DNA from: Chloroflexi bacterium UBA6265 | GTDB taxonomy: Bacteria; Chloroflexota; Chloroflexia; Thermomicrobiales; UBA6265 | DNA: 5,028 nucleotides | Direction: 5' to 3' | Assembly: GCA_002440805.1 (NCBI GenBank) | Contig: DJVD01000002.1 | Span: 2,396 to 7,423, forward strand | Part shown: piece after piece, positions 1 through 5,028 of the stretch | How positions within the stretch are numbered: the first letter of the stretch is position 1 | How the letters are laid out: each line of letters opens with the position of its first letter | Program-made: the position numbers and the translations under genes | The notes under the pieces: model-generated | Databases searched by the model: none | Seen by the model: only the letters and a program-made list of their open reading frames with translations | What the model was told of the DNA's origin: nothing

Positions 1-825
1 TGCTTCGAGATCGAAGAGAAGCTTAAGGCCGCCCTCGAAATGCCGGTATTCCACGACGACCAACACGGCACCGCGATCGTCGTATTGGCTGCGATGCTGA
101 ATGCCAGCAAGCTGATCCGCCGCGATCTTGGTGACATGCGCATTGTGGTCAACGGTGCCGGTTCTGCCGGCATGGCTGTGACCAAATTGCTGATGAAATC
201 GGGCGTGAAGGATGTGATCCTCTGTGATCGAATTGGCGCTATCTACGATGGCCGCACCCAGGGTATGAGTCGGTACAAGCAGGAAATTGCGGAGATCACC
301 AACCTGGAAAAGAAACAGGGCTCGATGGCAGATGTGCTGGTGGGCGCTGACGTGTTCATTGGCCTCTCGGCACCAAAGACACTCACCACCGAAATGGTGC
401 GCACCATGGCGAAGAATCCACTCATCTTTGCCCTTGCCAACCCAAATCCCGAGATCTCGCCGGAAGATGCGTTCGAAGGCGGCGCCTTTGCAGTGGCCAC
501 CGGTCGATCGGATTATCCGAACCAGGTAAACAACTCGCTGGCCTTCCCCGGTGTGTTCCGTGGTGCCCTCGATGTGAAAGCAACGGAAGTTTCGGACGAA
601 ATGAAGATCGCTGCTGCCGAAGCTATCGCCGCGCTCGTCCCGAATGCCAGGCTGAATCCGGAGTTCCTGATTCCAGACAGCCTTGATCTGCGAGTTGCAC
701 CGCGTGTGGCTGCCGCCGTTGCTGCCAAGGCATACGAGCAGGGTCTTGCACGTGGCACAATTACACCCGACGAAATCGAAGCGCGTACCCGCGATATGGT
801 GTACGAAGGCGCTCCATTCAGCTAG
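1..825 (+). CDS. Malic enzyme, C-terminal part (5' end outside window)
   Basis: Oxidative decarboxylation of malate to pyruvate and CO2 with reduction of NAD(P), in the cytoplasm, linking the TCA cycle to pyruvate. The reading frame is open from the first base, so the gene is cut by the window edge; 274 residues are visible, against roughly 400 or more for a whole bacterial malic enzyme. Numbering from the first visible codon, the family signature FHDDQHGTA is at about 17-25, the dinucleotide-binding turn GAGSAG at 52-57, the LANPNPE segment at 145-151, and the GRSDYPNQVNN segment that closes the active site at 168-178. The gene ends normally with TAG at 823-825, with no visible frameshift. 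The C-terminus stops soon after the catalytic core, so there is no C-terminal phosphotransacetylase-like domain as in MaeB-type enzymes. Whether an N-terminal ACT domain exists cannot be seen. Cofactor preference (NAD or NADP) cannot be decided from this fragment. The next gene starts 18 bases downstream and may be co-transcribed. Confidence 0.95.
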   Translation, partial: CFEIEEKLKAALEMPVFHDDQHGTAIVVLAAMLNASKLIRRDLGDMRIVVNGAGSAGMAVTKLLMKSGVKDVILCDRIGAIYDGRTQGMSRYKQEIAEITNLEKKQGSMADVLVGADVFIGLSAPKTLTTEMVRTMAKNPLIFALANPNPEISPEDAFEGGAFAVATGRSDYPNQVNNSLAFPGVFRGALDVKATEVSDEMKIAAAEAIAALVPNARLNPEFLIPDSLDLRVAPRVAAAVAAKAYEQGLARGTITPDEIEARTRDMVYEGAPFS

Positions 826-833
826 GAAAGAGG
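824..833 (+). promoter_or_regulatory. Ribosome binding site supporting the GTG start at 844
   Basis: The purine-rich run AGGAAAGAGG overlaps the malic enzyme stop codon and ends 10 bases before the GTG at 844. It is the only good Shine-Dalgarno-like sequence in this gap. It supports the GTG as the true start, since the first in-frame ATG would come only at 1201, deep in the protein. Confidence 0.55.
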
Positions 834-843
834 CCCAGCGAAC

Positions 844-1338
844 GTGCCGGATCAACACGACACCTCACCTCCGATCAACACCGGGAAGTTTGAGTGGCAT
901 CCCGAATACGCCGGTCAAACCTTCGAAGGATTGCATCGTGAATTAGCCGATTGCATTCGTCGCGACCAGAAGGCGTATCAGAACGCACTGGCATCTGCTG
1001 AAAAGGAAGAGCACGGCGCGTTTAACACCGTGCGCGACCTTGAGAAGCACTGGAGCCCGTACGACTTTGCCTGGTTCGAACTACAACCGGAACACCTGGC
1101 AGACAAGATCCTCCGCTTCGAACAGGAACGTGAAGCGCGGCAGGAACTGATCAGCTGGCAGGAATGGAAAAATGCGGCGGCATCGAACGCATCGGCGCGG
1201 ATGCCTGATCGTGAAAAAGGCGATTGGCGCGAGAACCTGAGCGACGAACAGCGTAAACGAATAGCCTCAGCGCTGGCGATCCTGATTATCGTCGGCACGG
1301 TGCTGGTATGTATTGCGCTGTACGCCCTGGCCAGATAA
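844..1338 (+). CDS. Unrecognised 164-residue protein with C-terminal membrane anchor
   Basis: I do not recognise the family. The start is a GTG preceded by a purine-rich ribosome binding site that overlaps the end of the malic enzyme gene; the stop is TAA at 1336-1338. Residues 1-140 are hydrophilic, rich in charged residues and probably largely helical (about 28-60 and 80-115), with six tryptophans at 18, 70, 77, 105, 108 and 128. Residues 141-163 form one strongly hydrophobic stretch (ALAILIIVGTVLVCIALYAL), followed by a single terminal arginine. There is no N-terminal signal peptide. The likely topology is a tail-anchored protein with its soluble part in the cytoplasm. The 18-base gap to the malic enzyme gene suggests one transcript, but a functional link is unproven. 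The long antisense frame opposite it (978-1445) has no coding features I recognise. I am fairly sure it is a real gene; its function is unknown. Confidence 0.75.
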   Translation: MPDQHDTSPPINTGKFEWHPEYAGQTFEGLHRELADCIRRDQKAYQNALASAEKEEHGAFNTVRDLEKHWSPYDFAWFELQPEHLADKILRFEQEREARQELISWQEWKNAAASNASARMPDREKGDWRENLSDEQRKRIASALAILIIVGTVLVCIALYALAR

Positions 1339-1362
1339 CTAATTTCAGTCAGCCGGAAAAAG

Positions 1363-1398
1363 CAGAAGTGGGCGCCACCATGGTGGCGCCCACTTCTG
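1363..1398 (-). terminator. Perfect 36-base palindrome, factor-independent terminator of nagB
   Basis: Each arm is 17 bases, CAGAAGTGGGCGCCACC and its exact reverse complement, meeting at a central AT, so the hairpin is a very stable GC-rich stem with a minimal loop near CCATGG. On the minus strand the hairpin is followed at once by CTTTTTCC, the T-run expected of an intrinsic terminator, and it begins 21 bases after the nagB stop. On the plus strand the bases after the stem (TATATCAG) are a poor U-tract. It may still act on the converging tail-anchored gene, which ends 24 bases before it, but less convincingly. Confidence 0.85.
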
Positions 1399-1419
1399 TA
1401 TATCAGCTTGTATAGAGCG

Positions 1420-2157
1420 CTACAGCCGTGCCGCAGCGGCGGCATCCACGATCAGTTCGGCCTGTTCGCCCTTCAGGCCAATCCAGGAACCGGGCAGGTC
1501 ATCGGTCATCGAACCGTTCACCATCTCGGCGACGATCTCGGCCTTGGAATCACCGCTCACGATCATCACCACGCGTTCGGCCTCGAGGATGGTGCCAATG
1601 CCCATGCTGATTGCCTGGGCCGGAATTTCCGCACCTTCGTAGTAGGCAGCATTCTGATCCCGACTCTCGCGCGTGAGATCAACCACGCGGGTGCGCGTGC
1701 TCGGGCCAGATCCGGGTTCGTTAAAAGCAACATGGCCGTTCGGGCCGAGACCGATCACGGCCAACTTCAGGCCGCCTGCAGCGGAGATATCCGCCTCGTA
1801 TTGGGCGGCCGCCGCAGCGGGGTCGTCACTGACTGTCGGGATAAAATGCACGTTCTCCATCGGGATGTTGGCAGGCAGCAGGAACTCGCGCAGCAGAAGT
1901 TTGGTGAGGCTGGCTTCATCGTCTGGCGTCTGGCCCAGGTAGTCATCGAGGCAAAACACCTGCACGCCCGCGAAATCGAGTTCGCCTGTTGTGATGCGCC
2001 TAACCAGTTCGTTGTACATACCAACCGGGGTTGAACCGGTAGGCACGGTGATGGCGCCGTGAGGGTACGCAGTGACCACCTCTGCCACCCGATCAGCGGC
2101 GAGTCGGCTCATGGCGGCGTAATCATCAACAACGGTTACACGTGGCTTCTCTGTCAT
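1420..2157 (-). CDS. nagB: Glucosamine-6-phosphate deaminase
   Basis: Converts glucosamine-6-phosphate to fructose-6-phosphate and ammonia, the last step of amino-sugar breakdown and of cell-wall sugar recycling; cytoplasmic. The protein is 245 residues, matching the short NagB form of Bacillus (about 242-249) rather than the 266-residue E. coli enzyme. Visible motifs are the sugar-phosphate loop PTGSTP (39-44), LDDYLG (70-75) with the catalytic Asp at 71, GPNGHVAFNEPGS (138-150) with His142 and Glu147, and Lys205 in GDSKAE. The start is the ATG at 2157-2155, chosen because the family N-terminus begins here and a GAGGTG ribosome binding site lies 6 bases upstream. The frame stays open for 176 more codons upstream, but that part is serine-rich, unlike NagB, and antisense to the next gene. 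Compared with E. coli NagB, the position of allosteric Lys160 holds Val159, one of the paired serines is glycine, and the C-terminal extension is missing. GlcNAc-6-phosphate activation is therefore unlikely (inference). No nagA is in the window. Confidence 0.95.
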   Translation of the reverse strand: MTEKPRVTVVDDYAAMSRLAADRVAEVVTAYPHGAITVPTGSTPVGMYNELVRRITTGELDFAGVQVFCLDDYLGQTPDDEASLTKLLLREFLLPANIPMENVHFIPTVSDDPAAAAAQYEADISAAGGLKLAVIGLGPNGHVAFNEPGSGPSTRTRVVDLTRESRDQNAAYYEGAEIPAQAISMGIGTILEAERVVMIVSGDSKAEIVAEMVNGSMTDDLPGSWIGLKGEQAELIVDAAAAARL

Positions 2158-2163
2158 ACGATT

Positions 2164-2169
2164 CACCTC
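2164..2169 (-). promoter_or_regulatory. Ribosome binding site of nagB
   Basis: On the minus strand GAGGTG lies 6 bases before the ATG at 2157-2155. This good Shine-Dalgarno match fixes the nagB start against the much longer open frame that continues upstream. Confidence 0.75.
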
Positions 2170-2215
2170 ACAACGAATATGCGGGCGGCGGCAAGCCGTC
2201 TCATTCATAACCTCG

Positions 2216-2221
2216 ATTGTA
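2216..2221 (-). promoter_or_regulatory. Candidate -10 element for nagB
   Basis: TACAAT on the minus strand, about 60 bases before the nagB start codon, is a five-of-six match to the housekeeping -10 box. There is no recognisable -35 box 16-18 bases upstream and no extended -10 TG, so this is only a candidate. Confidence 0.25.
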
Positions 2222-2311
2222 ACCGGGAAATCTGGCGATGGCGGTGTGTTGCTGTGGCGGCATATGGGCAAACGCATCACAATAGGACCAAGGGAAAGGC
2301 AGGATTGACTG

Positions 2312-3427
2312 ATGGATTTTGCAGGTGTTGCGAGCGAGATCGATTCGTGGGTAGCCGATGGCGCAGTGCGCGGTGCATCGATCGCCATCTGGCATCGTGG
2401 CAACATCGCCGCCGTCCGCCACGCCGGCGAATCCCGGCCCGGTGTGCCTGTGGATGACACCACCCTGTTCGGATTGGCATCGCTTTCCAAACCGATCACG
2501 GCGGCCACTATCCTCTCGGTATGCGACGAGGGCCTGCTCGAGCTTGATACGCCGGTGGTGGACGTATTGCACGAGTTCGGCGCGCATGTCGACAAATTGC
2601 AGGCCAACGCGATGCTGGAAGCGCGGCGCGACGATATCACCTTCCGGCAACTGCTGGCCCATATCAGCGGTCTGCCAGAGAACATCGACAGCGAGATCTA
2701 TGATCGTATCCCCCTCCCCTCCCGCGACGACCAGATCGATGCGATGTTGCAAACGCCCTTAACCTCAGCACCGGGCGAACGACTGCGTTACAGCAATATT
2801 GGTCCCGGCATCGCAGCGCGGGCCGTCGAGAGCCTGACCGGCAAGGACTTCCTCACCCTGACCGAAGAGCGGATACTAAATCCTCTGGAATTACGTAACA
2901 TCATACTCGCCCCGGGATCGGCCTATGATGACCGCATTGCCACCCTGCAGGATCCGGGCAGTCCTCGAACCGCTCGGGAATCCTACAACTCACCCTGGTG
3001 GCGATCGAGCGGCCTGCCCTGGGGAGGATATTACGGGTCGGCGGAGGATATGGTGCGCTTCGGGGCGTCATTCCTGCCGCGGGAGCAATCTCCGTTGTCT
3101 GAAAACGCCAAACGGGAGATGGTAACCGACCAGGTAAACGGGCTCGAAGGTGGCGTGGAAAGCATGTACACCCACTGGACTCCCGGGTTCTGGGGGCTTG
3201 GCTGGGAAATCAAGGGAACCAAGCCGCGCCACTGGACCGGAACAAAGACTTCACCCGCAACATTCCTGCACTGGGGATTCGCAGGCACGCTGGCGTGGAT
3301 GGATCCGTCTCGCGAACTGGGTGTGGCCGTGTTTGCCAACCGATCAGTGGTGTCCCAATGGATGTTCAAGCCGGCTCGCTGGACCACGCTAAGCGATGCG
3401 CTCTGCGACGTGGCGGACCAATTGTGA
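2312..3427 (+). CDS. Serine hydrolase, beta-lactamase / penicillin-binding-like family (class C fold)
   Basis: A 371-residue member of the large serine hydrolase family that includes class C beta-lactamases, DD-peptidases and EstB-type esterases. The nucleophile motif SxxK is S57-L-S-K60 in the context GLASLSKP, and the second motif YSN is at 160-162. The third motif is HWG at 320-322, in place of the KTG of true AmpC enzymes; HxG variants are common in esterase-like members. The conserved segments LLAHISGLP (114-122) and APGERLRYSN (153-162) also fit. There is no signal peptide, so the protein is probably cytoplasmic, which argues against a classical secreted beta-lactamase or wall peptidase. 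The region just before the third motif (about 286-321) is rich in tryptophan and probably shapes the substrate site. The ATG at 2312 follows GGCAGGA with 7 bases between. The TGA at 3425-3427 overlaps the next start by one base, indicating coupling with the cupin gene. Substrate unknown; esterase, amidase or peptidase are all possible. Confidence 0.9.
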   Translation: MDFAGVASEIDSWVADGAVRGASIAIWHRGNIAAVRHAGESRPGVPVDDTTLFGLASLSKPITAATILSVCDEGLLELDTPVVDVLHEFGAHVDKLQANAMLEARRDDITFRQLLAHISGLPENIDSEIYDRIPLPSRDDQIDAMLQTPLTSAPGERLRYSNIGPGIAARAVESLTGKDFLTLTEERILNPLELRNIILAPGSAYDDRIATLQDPGSPRTARESYNSPWWRSSGLPWGGYYGSAEDMVRFGASFLPREQSPLSENAKREMVTDQVNGLEGGVESMYTHWTPGFWGLGWEIKGTKPRHWTGTKTSPATFLHWGFAGTLAWMDPSRELGVAVFANRSVVSQWMFKPARWTTLSDALCDVADQL

Positions 3428-3765
3428 TGACAATCGATCAGTTCCACCTGGCCCAGGTGCCACAAGACCACGGGCGCAATATCTGGCAACCATCAACAGA
3501 TGACCTGCATATGAACGTGCTGGTATTGCGCGGTGGCGAGGAAATTGCGCCACACGTGAACCGGGCGCTGGATGTCATCGTCACCTGCCTGCGCGGCTCT
3601 GGCACAATAACCATTGACGACGAGCCAGTTCCGATGCTGCCTGGCAGCATCGTGTTGATTTCACAAGGAACCAACCGGCACATCCAGGCGGGCGATTCGG
3701 GCATGGTCTACACCACTGTCCATCGCAAACGTGGTGGCTTGATGCCAACTGTCTCCAGTCGATAA
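3427..3765 (+). CDS. Small cupin-domain protein
   Basis: A 112-residue single-domain cupin. The start is the ATG at 3427, whose A is the last base of the TGA of the hydrolase gene, so translation is probably coupled. The same frame is open further upstream (from 3295), but that part lies inside the hydrolase gene and has no cupin character. Motif 1 is near GGEEIAPHVNRALDVI (36-51): His43 is present, the usual second His is Asn45, and the usual Glu is not in its standard place. Motif 2 is around PGSIVLISQGTNRH (72-85) with His85. Two of the usual four metal ligands are thus clear and the others uncertain, so it may bind metal weakly, use other ligands, or only bind a small molecule. The end THR/HRKRG-type tail (TVHRKRGGLMP, 97-107) is hydrophilic. 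Role unknown; coupling suggests it serves the same pathway as the hydrolase. Confidence 0.85.
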   Translation: MTIDQFHLAQVPQDHGRNIWQPSTDDLHMNVLVLRGGEEIAPHVNRALDVIVTCLRGSGTITIDDEPVPMLPGSIVLISQGTNRHIQAGDSGMVYTTVHRKRGGLMPTVSSR

Positions 3766-3783
3766 CACCGCAATCGATACCTC

Positions 3784-3791
3784 GGGGGAGG
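3784..3791 (+). promoter_or_regulatory. Strong ribosome binding site for the bactofilin-like gene
   Basis: GGGGGAGG ends 5 bases before the ATG at 3797. It is the strongest Shine-Dalgarno sequence in the window and fixes the start. It also means this gene does not need translational coupling to the cupin gene 31 bases upstream. Confidence 0.7.
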
Positions 3792-3796
3792 ATTTC

Positions 3797-4993
3797 ATGA
3801 GTTCAGTTCTGCACACCACGTCGCGTCGGGGGCGAAACCTGGGCCTGATCGCCTTTGCTATGGTGCTGATGCTTGCCGGAATCGCCGCGCCCACATTTGT
3901 TGGTGCCTCAACCTTCTCGGCAGGTTTCTCCGTGGAACATTCGGGCAATCGCATCGAAAACGATTTGTACGTGGCGGCATTCGAGGCCGATATCACGGCC
4001 GATGTCGATGGCGATGTATCGCTGGCAGCGGCCAATGCCACGCTCGATAGCAACGTTGGCGGCAGCGTGCATGTGCTCGCCGGCACGGCCACAATCCGTG
4101 GCCAGATCGACGGCACGCTTTACGTGGTTGGCGGGATCGCCAGGCTGGAAGGTACCGTGCGGGGCAATGTTGTGGTTACCGGTGGCCGGCTGGAACTGCA
4201 GGACAATGCCTATGTGGGAGGCGATCTCACCGTGTTCGGCGCCCAGGCGGAAATCGATGGCAGCATCAACGGCAAGCTCTACGGCTCCACCTTGCTCTAC
4301 CAGCAGGATGGCGCTGTCAGCGGTAACGTCGAATTGCAGGCCGATCGGATTACGTTAGGGGAAACAGCCACGATTGGCGATGATTTTAACTACCAGAGCC
4401 AGACCGATGCCGACATCCATGTGAACACATCGATCGACGGCACGACCCAACGAACCAACGAGACGCCCTGGTCTGGTGTGGGCGATGGCGCGCTCGCACC
4501 CTTTGGCCAGATGTTGCGGCTGGTGTGGAGCCTGGTGGCCGGCGGCCTGCTCATCGCCCTGGCTCCGCGCGTGTTCTACCGGGCCGCTGATCATGCCGCC
4601 GGCGTGATGGGCGCGGGAATCTGGGGAATCCTGGGGCTGGTGATCATTCCCCTCCTGGCCGTATTGGCCCTGATTAGCGTCTTCCTGCTCCCTGTTGGCC
4701 TGCTGATGCTGGTGCTTTACCCGGTAGCGCTCTATCTCACGCAGATTGTCGTGGGGATCACCATCGGCCGATCAATCCTGCCGCGTTCGTGGCGCGATGG
4801 TAGCCGCGGCTTCCTGCTGTTTGCCCTGGTTATTGGCACCATCATTATCGGTTTCCTGCGGATGGCGCCAGTGCCGTTCCTGAATGTGATTGTGGTGGTC
4901 CTGGTGACTGTGTGGGGCTTCGGCGCCATCCTGATGCTGGCGAAGGATGTGACCTCCGATCGCACCCGAGCACGAATGCAGCAATCGCTGTAG
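3797..4993 (+). CDS. Membrane protein with signal peptide and bactofilin-like (polymer-forming) beta-helix
   Basis: 398 residues in three parts. Residues 1-38 have the form of a signal peptide or N-terminal anchor: a positive start (RRGRN) and a hydrophobic core (about 15-35) ending near VGAS. Residues about 54-215 form eight or nine short repeats of mostly 17 residues, each starting near a glycine followed by alternating hydrophobic residues (for example at 72, 89, 106, 123, 142, 159, 176). This is the pattern of a right-handed beta-helix as in bactofilins. Residues about 238-258, 272-296, 298-324, 337-354 and 360-382 are hydrophobic and form about five membrane segments, with a charged tail after 384. 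If the signal peptide is cut, the beta-helix lies outside the cytoplasm, unlike classical cytoplasmic bactofilins. Related uncharacterised proteins annotated as polymer-forming cytoskeletal exist in bacteria and archaea (recalled, not searched). Probable role: envelope scaffold or polymer, inferred. Its 31-base distance from the cupin gene permits co-transcription. Confidence 0.85.
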   Translation: MSSVLHTTSRRGRNLGLIAFAMVLMLAGIAAPTFVGASTFSAGFSVEHSGNRIENDLYVAAFEADITADVDGDVSLAAANATLDSNVGGSVHVLAGTATIRGQIDGTLYVVGGIARLEGTVRGNVVVTGGRLELQDNAYVGGDLTVFGAQAEIDGSINGKLYGSTLLYQQDGAVSGNVELQADRITLGETATIGDDFNYQSQTDADIHVNTSIDGTTQRTNETPWSGVGDGALAPFGQMLRLVWSLVAGGLLIALAPRVFYRAADHAAGVMGAGIWGILGLVIIPLLAVLALISVFLLPVGLLMLVLYPVALYLTQIVVGITIGRSILPRSWRDGSRGFLLFALVIGTIIIGFLRMAPVPFLNVIVVVLVTVWGFGAILMLAKDVTSDRTRARMQQSL

Positions 4994-5006
4994 ACCAGGT
5001 AACGCA

Positions 5007-5028
5007 AAAGAGGCGATCCGCAGTTGCG
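5007..5028 (+). terminator. Possible terminator cut by the window end
   Basis: Starting 14 bases after the last stop codon, AAAAGAGGCGATCCGCA is followed by GT and then TGCG, which begins to pair back with CGCA (5019-5022 with 5025-5028). This is how the left arm and turn of an intrinsic terminator would look, but the right arm and T-run lie outside the window, so it is only a suggestion. Confidence 0.35.

Larger units (their letters stand above)
2158..2311. other. Intergenic region between divergent nagB and serine hydrolase genes
   Basis: This 154-base spacer must hold the start signals for both divergent genes. On the minus strand TACAAT (2221-2216) matches the -10 consensus in five of six positions and would give a nagB leader of about 50 bases, but no convincing -35 lies at the right distance. 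On the plus strand I find no convincing -35/-10 pair; CACAAT near 2278-2283 is only a weak candidate. I see no clear operator palindrome, riboswitch or small RNA. Confidence 0.5.

Noticed and set aside
978..1445. Minus-strand open frame of 155 codons opposite the tail-anchored protein gene
   Set aside because: It is Cys/Ser/Arg-rich, runs across the terminator palindrome into the end of nagB, and has no ribosome site; the plus-strand frame has a clear membrane anchor and fits the gap after malic enzyme.
1408..2034. Long plus-strand open frame of 208 codons opposite nagB
   Set aside because: It is a mirror of nagB codon bias, has no recognisable domain and would read through the nagB terminator region.
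2183..2200. Short GC-rich inverted repeat (CGGC-AA-GCCG) near the nagB start as a possible operator or riboswitch
   Set aside because: The arms are only four bases with a two-base gap, which is expected by chance in GC-rich DNA, and no larger structure surrounds it.
2158..2685. Upstream extension of the nagB frame on the minus strand (176 extra codons)
   Set aside because: It is serine-rich and has no NagB character, lies antisense to the serine hydrolase gene, and a good ribosome binding site and family-typical N-terminus sit at 2157.
2201..2752. Minus-strand open frame of 183 codons opposite the serine hydrolase
   Set aside because: It overlaps both nagB's promoter region and the well-supported hydrolase gene, and shows no family motif.
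3295..3426. Upstream extension of the cupin frame
   Set aside because: These codons lie inside the serine hydrolase gene and have no cupin similarity; the overlapping ATG at 3427 is the natural coupled start.

Overview
The window is dense bacterial chromosomal DNA with moderately high GC content. It holds six protein genes, short spacers and no visible mobile element, RNA gene or CRISPR array. Gene style (GTG start at one gene, GC-rich third positions, a short NagB, a small cupin, a bactofilin-like membrane protein) would fit a Chloroflexota/Thermomicrobia-like or similar free-living bacterium. That placement is an impression from protein style and is low confidence.

Layout. Positions 1-825 are the 3' part of a malic enzyme gene whose start lies upstream of the window. 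After 18 bases comes a 164-residue protein of unknown function (844-1338) with a single membrane segment at its very C-terminus. A perfect 36-base palindrome (1363-1398) sits between this gene and the convergent nagB (1420-2157, minus strand, glucosamine-6-phosphate deaminase). It has the form of a factor-independent terminator for nagB. A 154-base spacer (2158-2311) separates nagB from a divergent plus-strand group: a beta-lactamase-fold serine hydrolase (2312-3427), a small cupin overlapping it by one base (3427-3765), and, 31 bases on, a protein with a signal peptide, a bactofilin-like beta-helix and a multi-pass membrane C-terminus (3797-4993). The last bases look like the left half of a terminator cut by the window edge.

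How the genes may work together. Malic enzyme converts malate to pyruvate, and NagB feeds amino sugars into glycolysis as fructose-6-phosphate, so both serve central carbon metabolism. The serine hydrolase and cupin are probably translationally coupled, and the bactofilin-like gene may be in the same transcript. NagB (amino sugars), a penicillin-binding-fold hydrolase and a cell-envelope scaffold-like protein side by side hint at a cell-wall or envelope theme, but this is inference from proximity only. The most intriguing items are the bactofilin-like protein, whose beta-helix is predicted to lie outside the cytoplasm, and the unrecognised tail-anchored protein after the malic enzyme gene.
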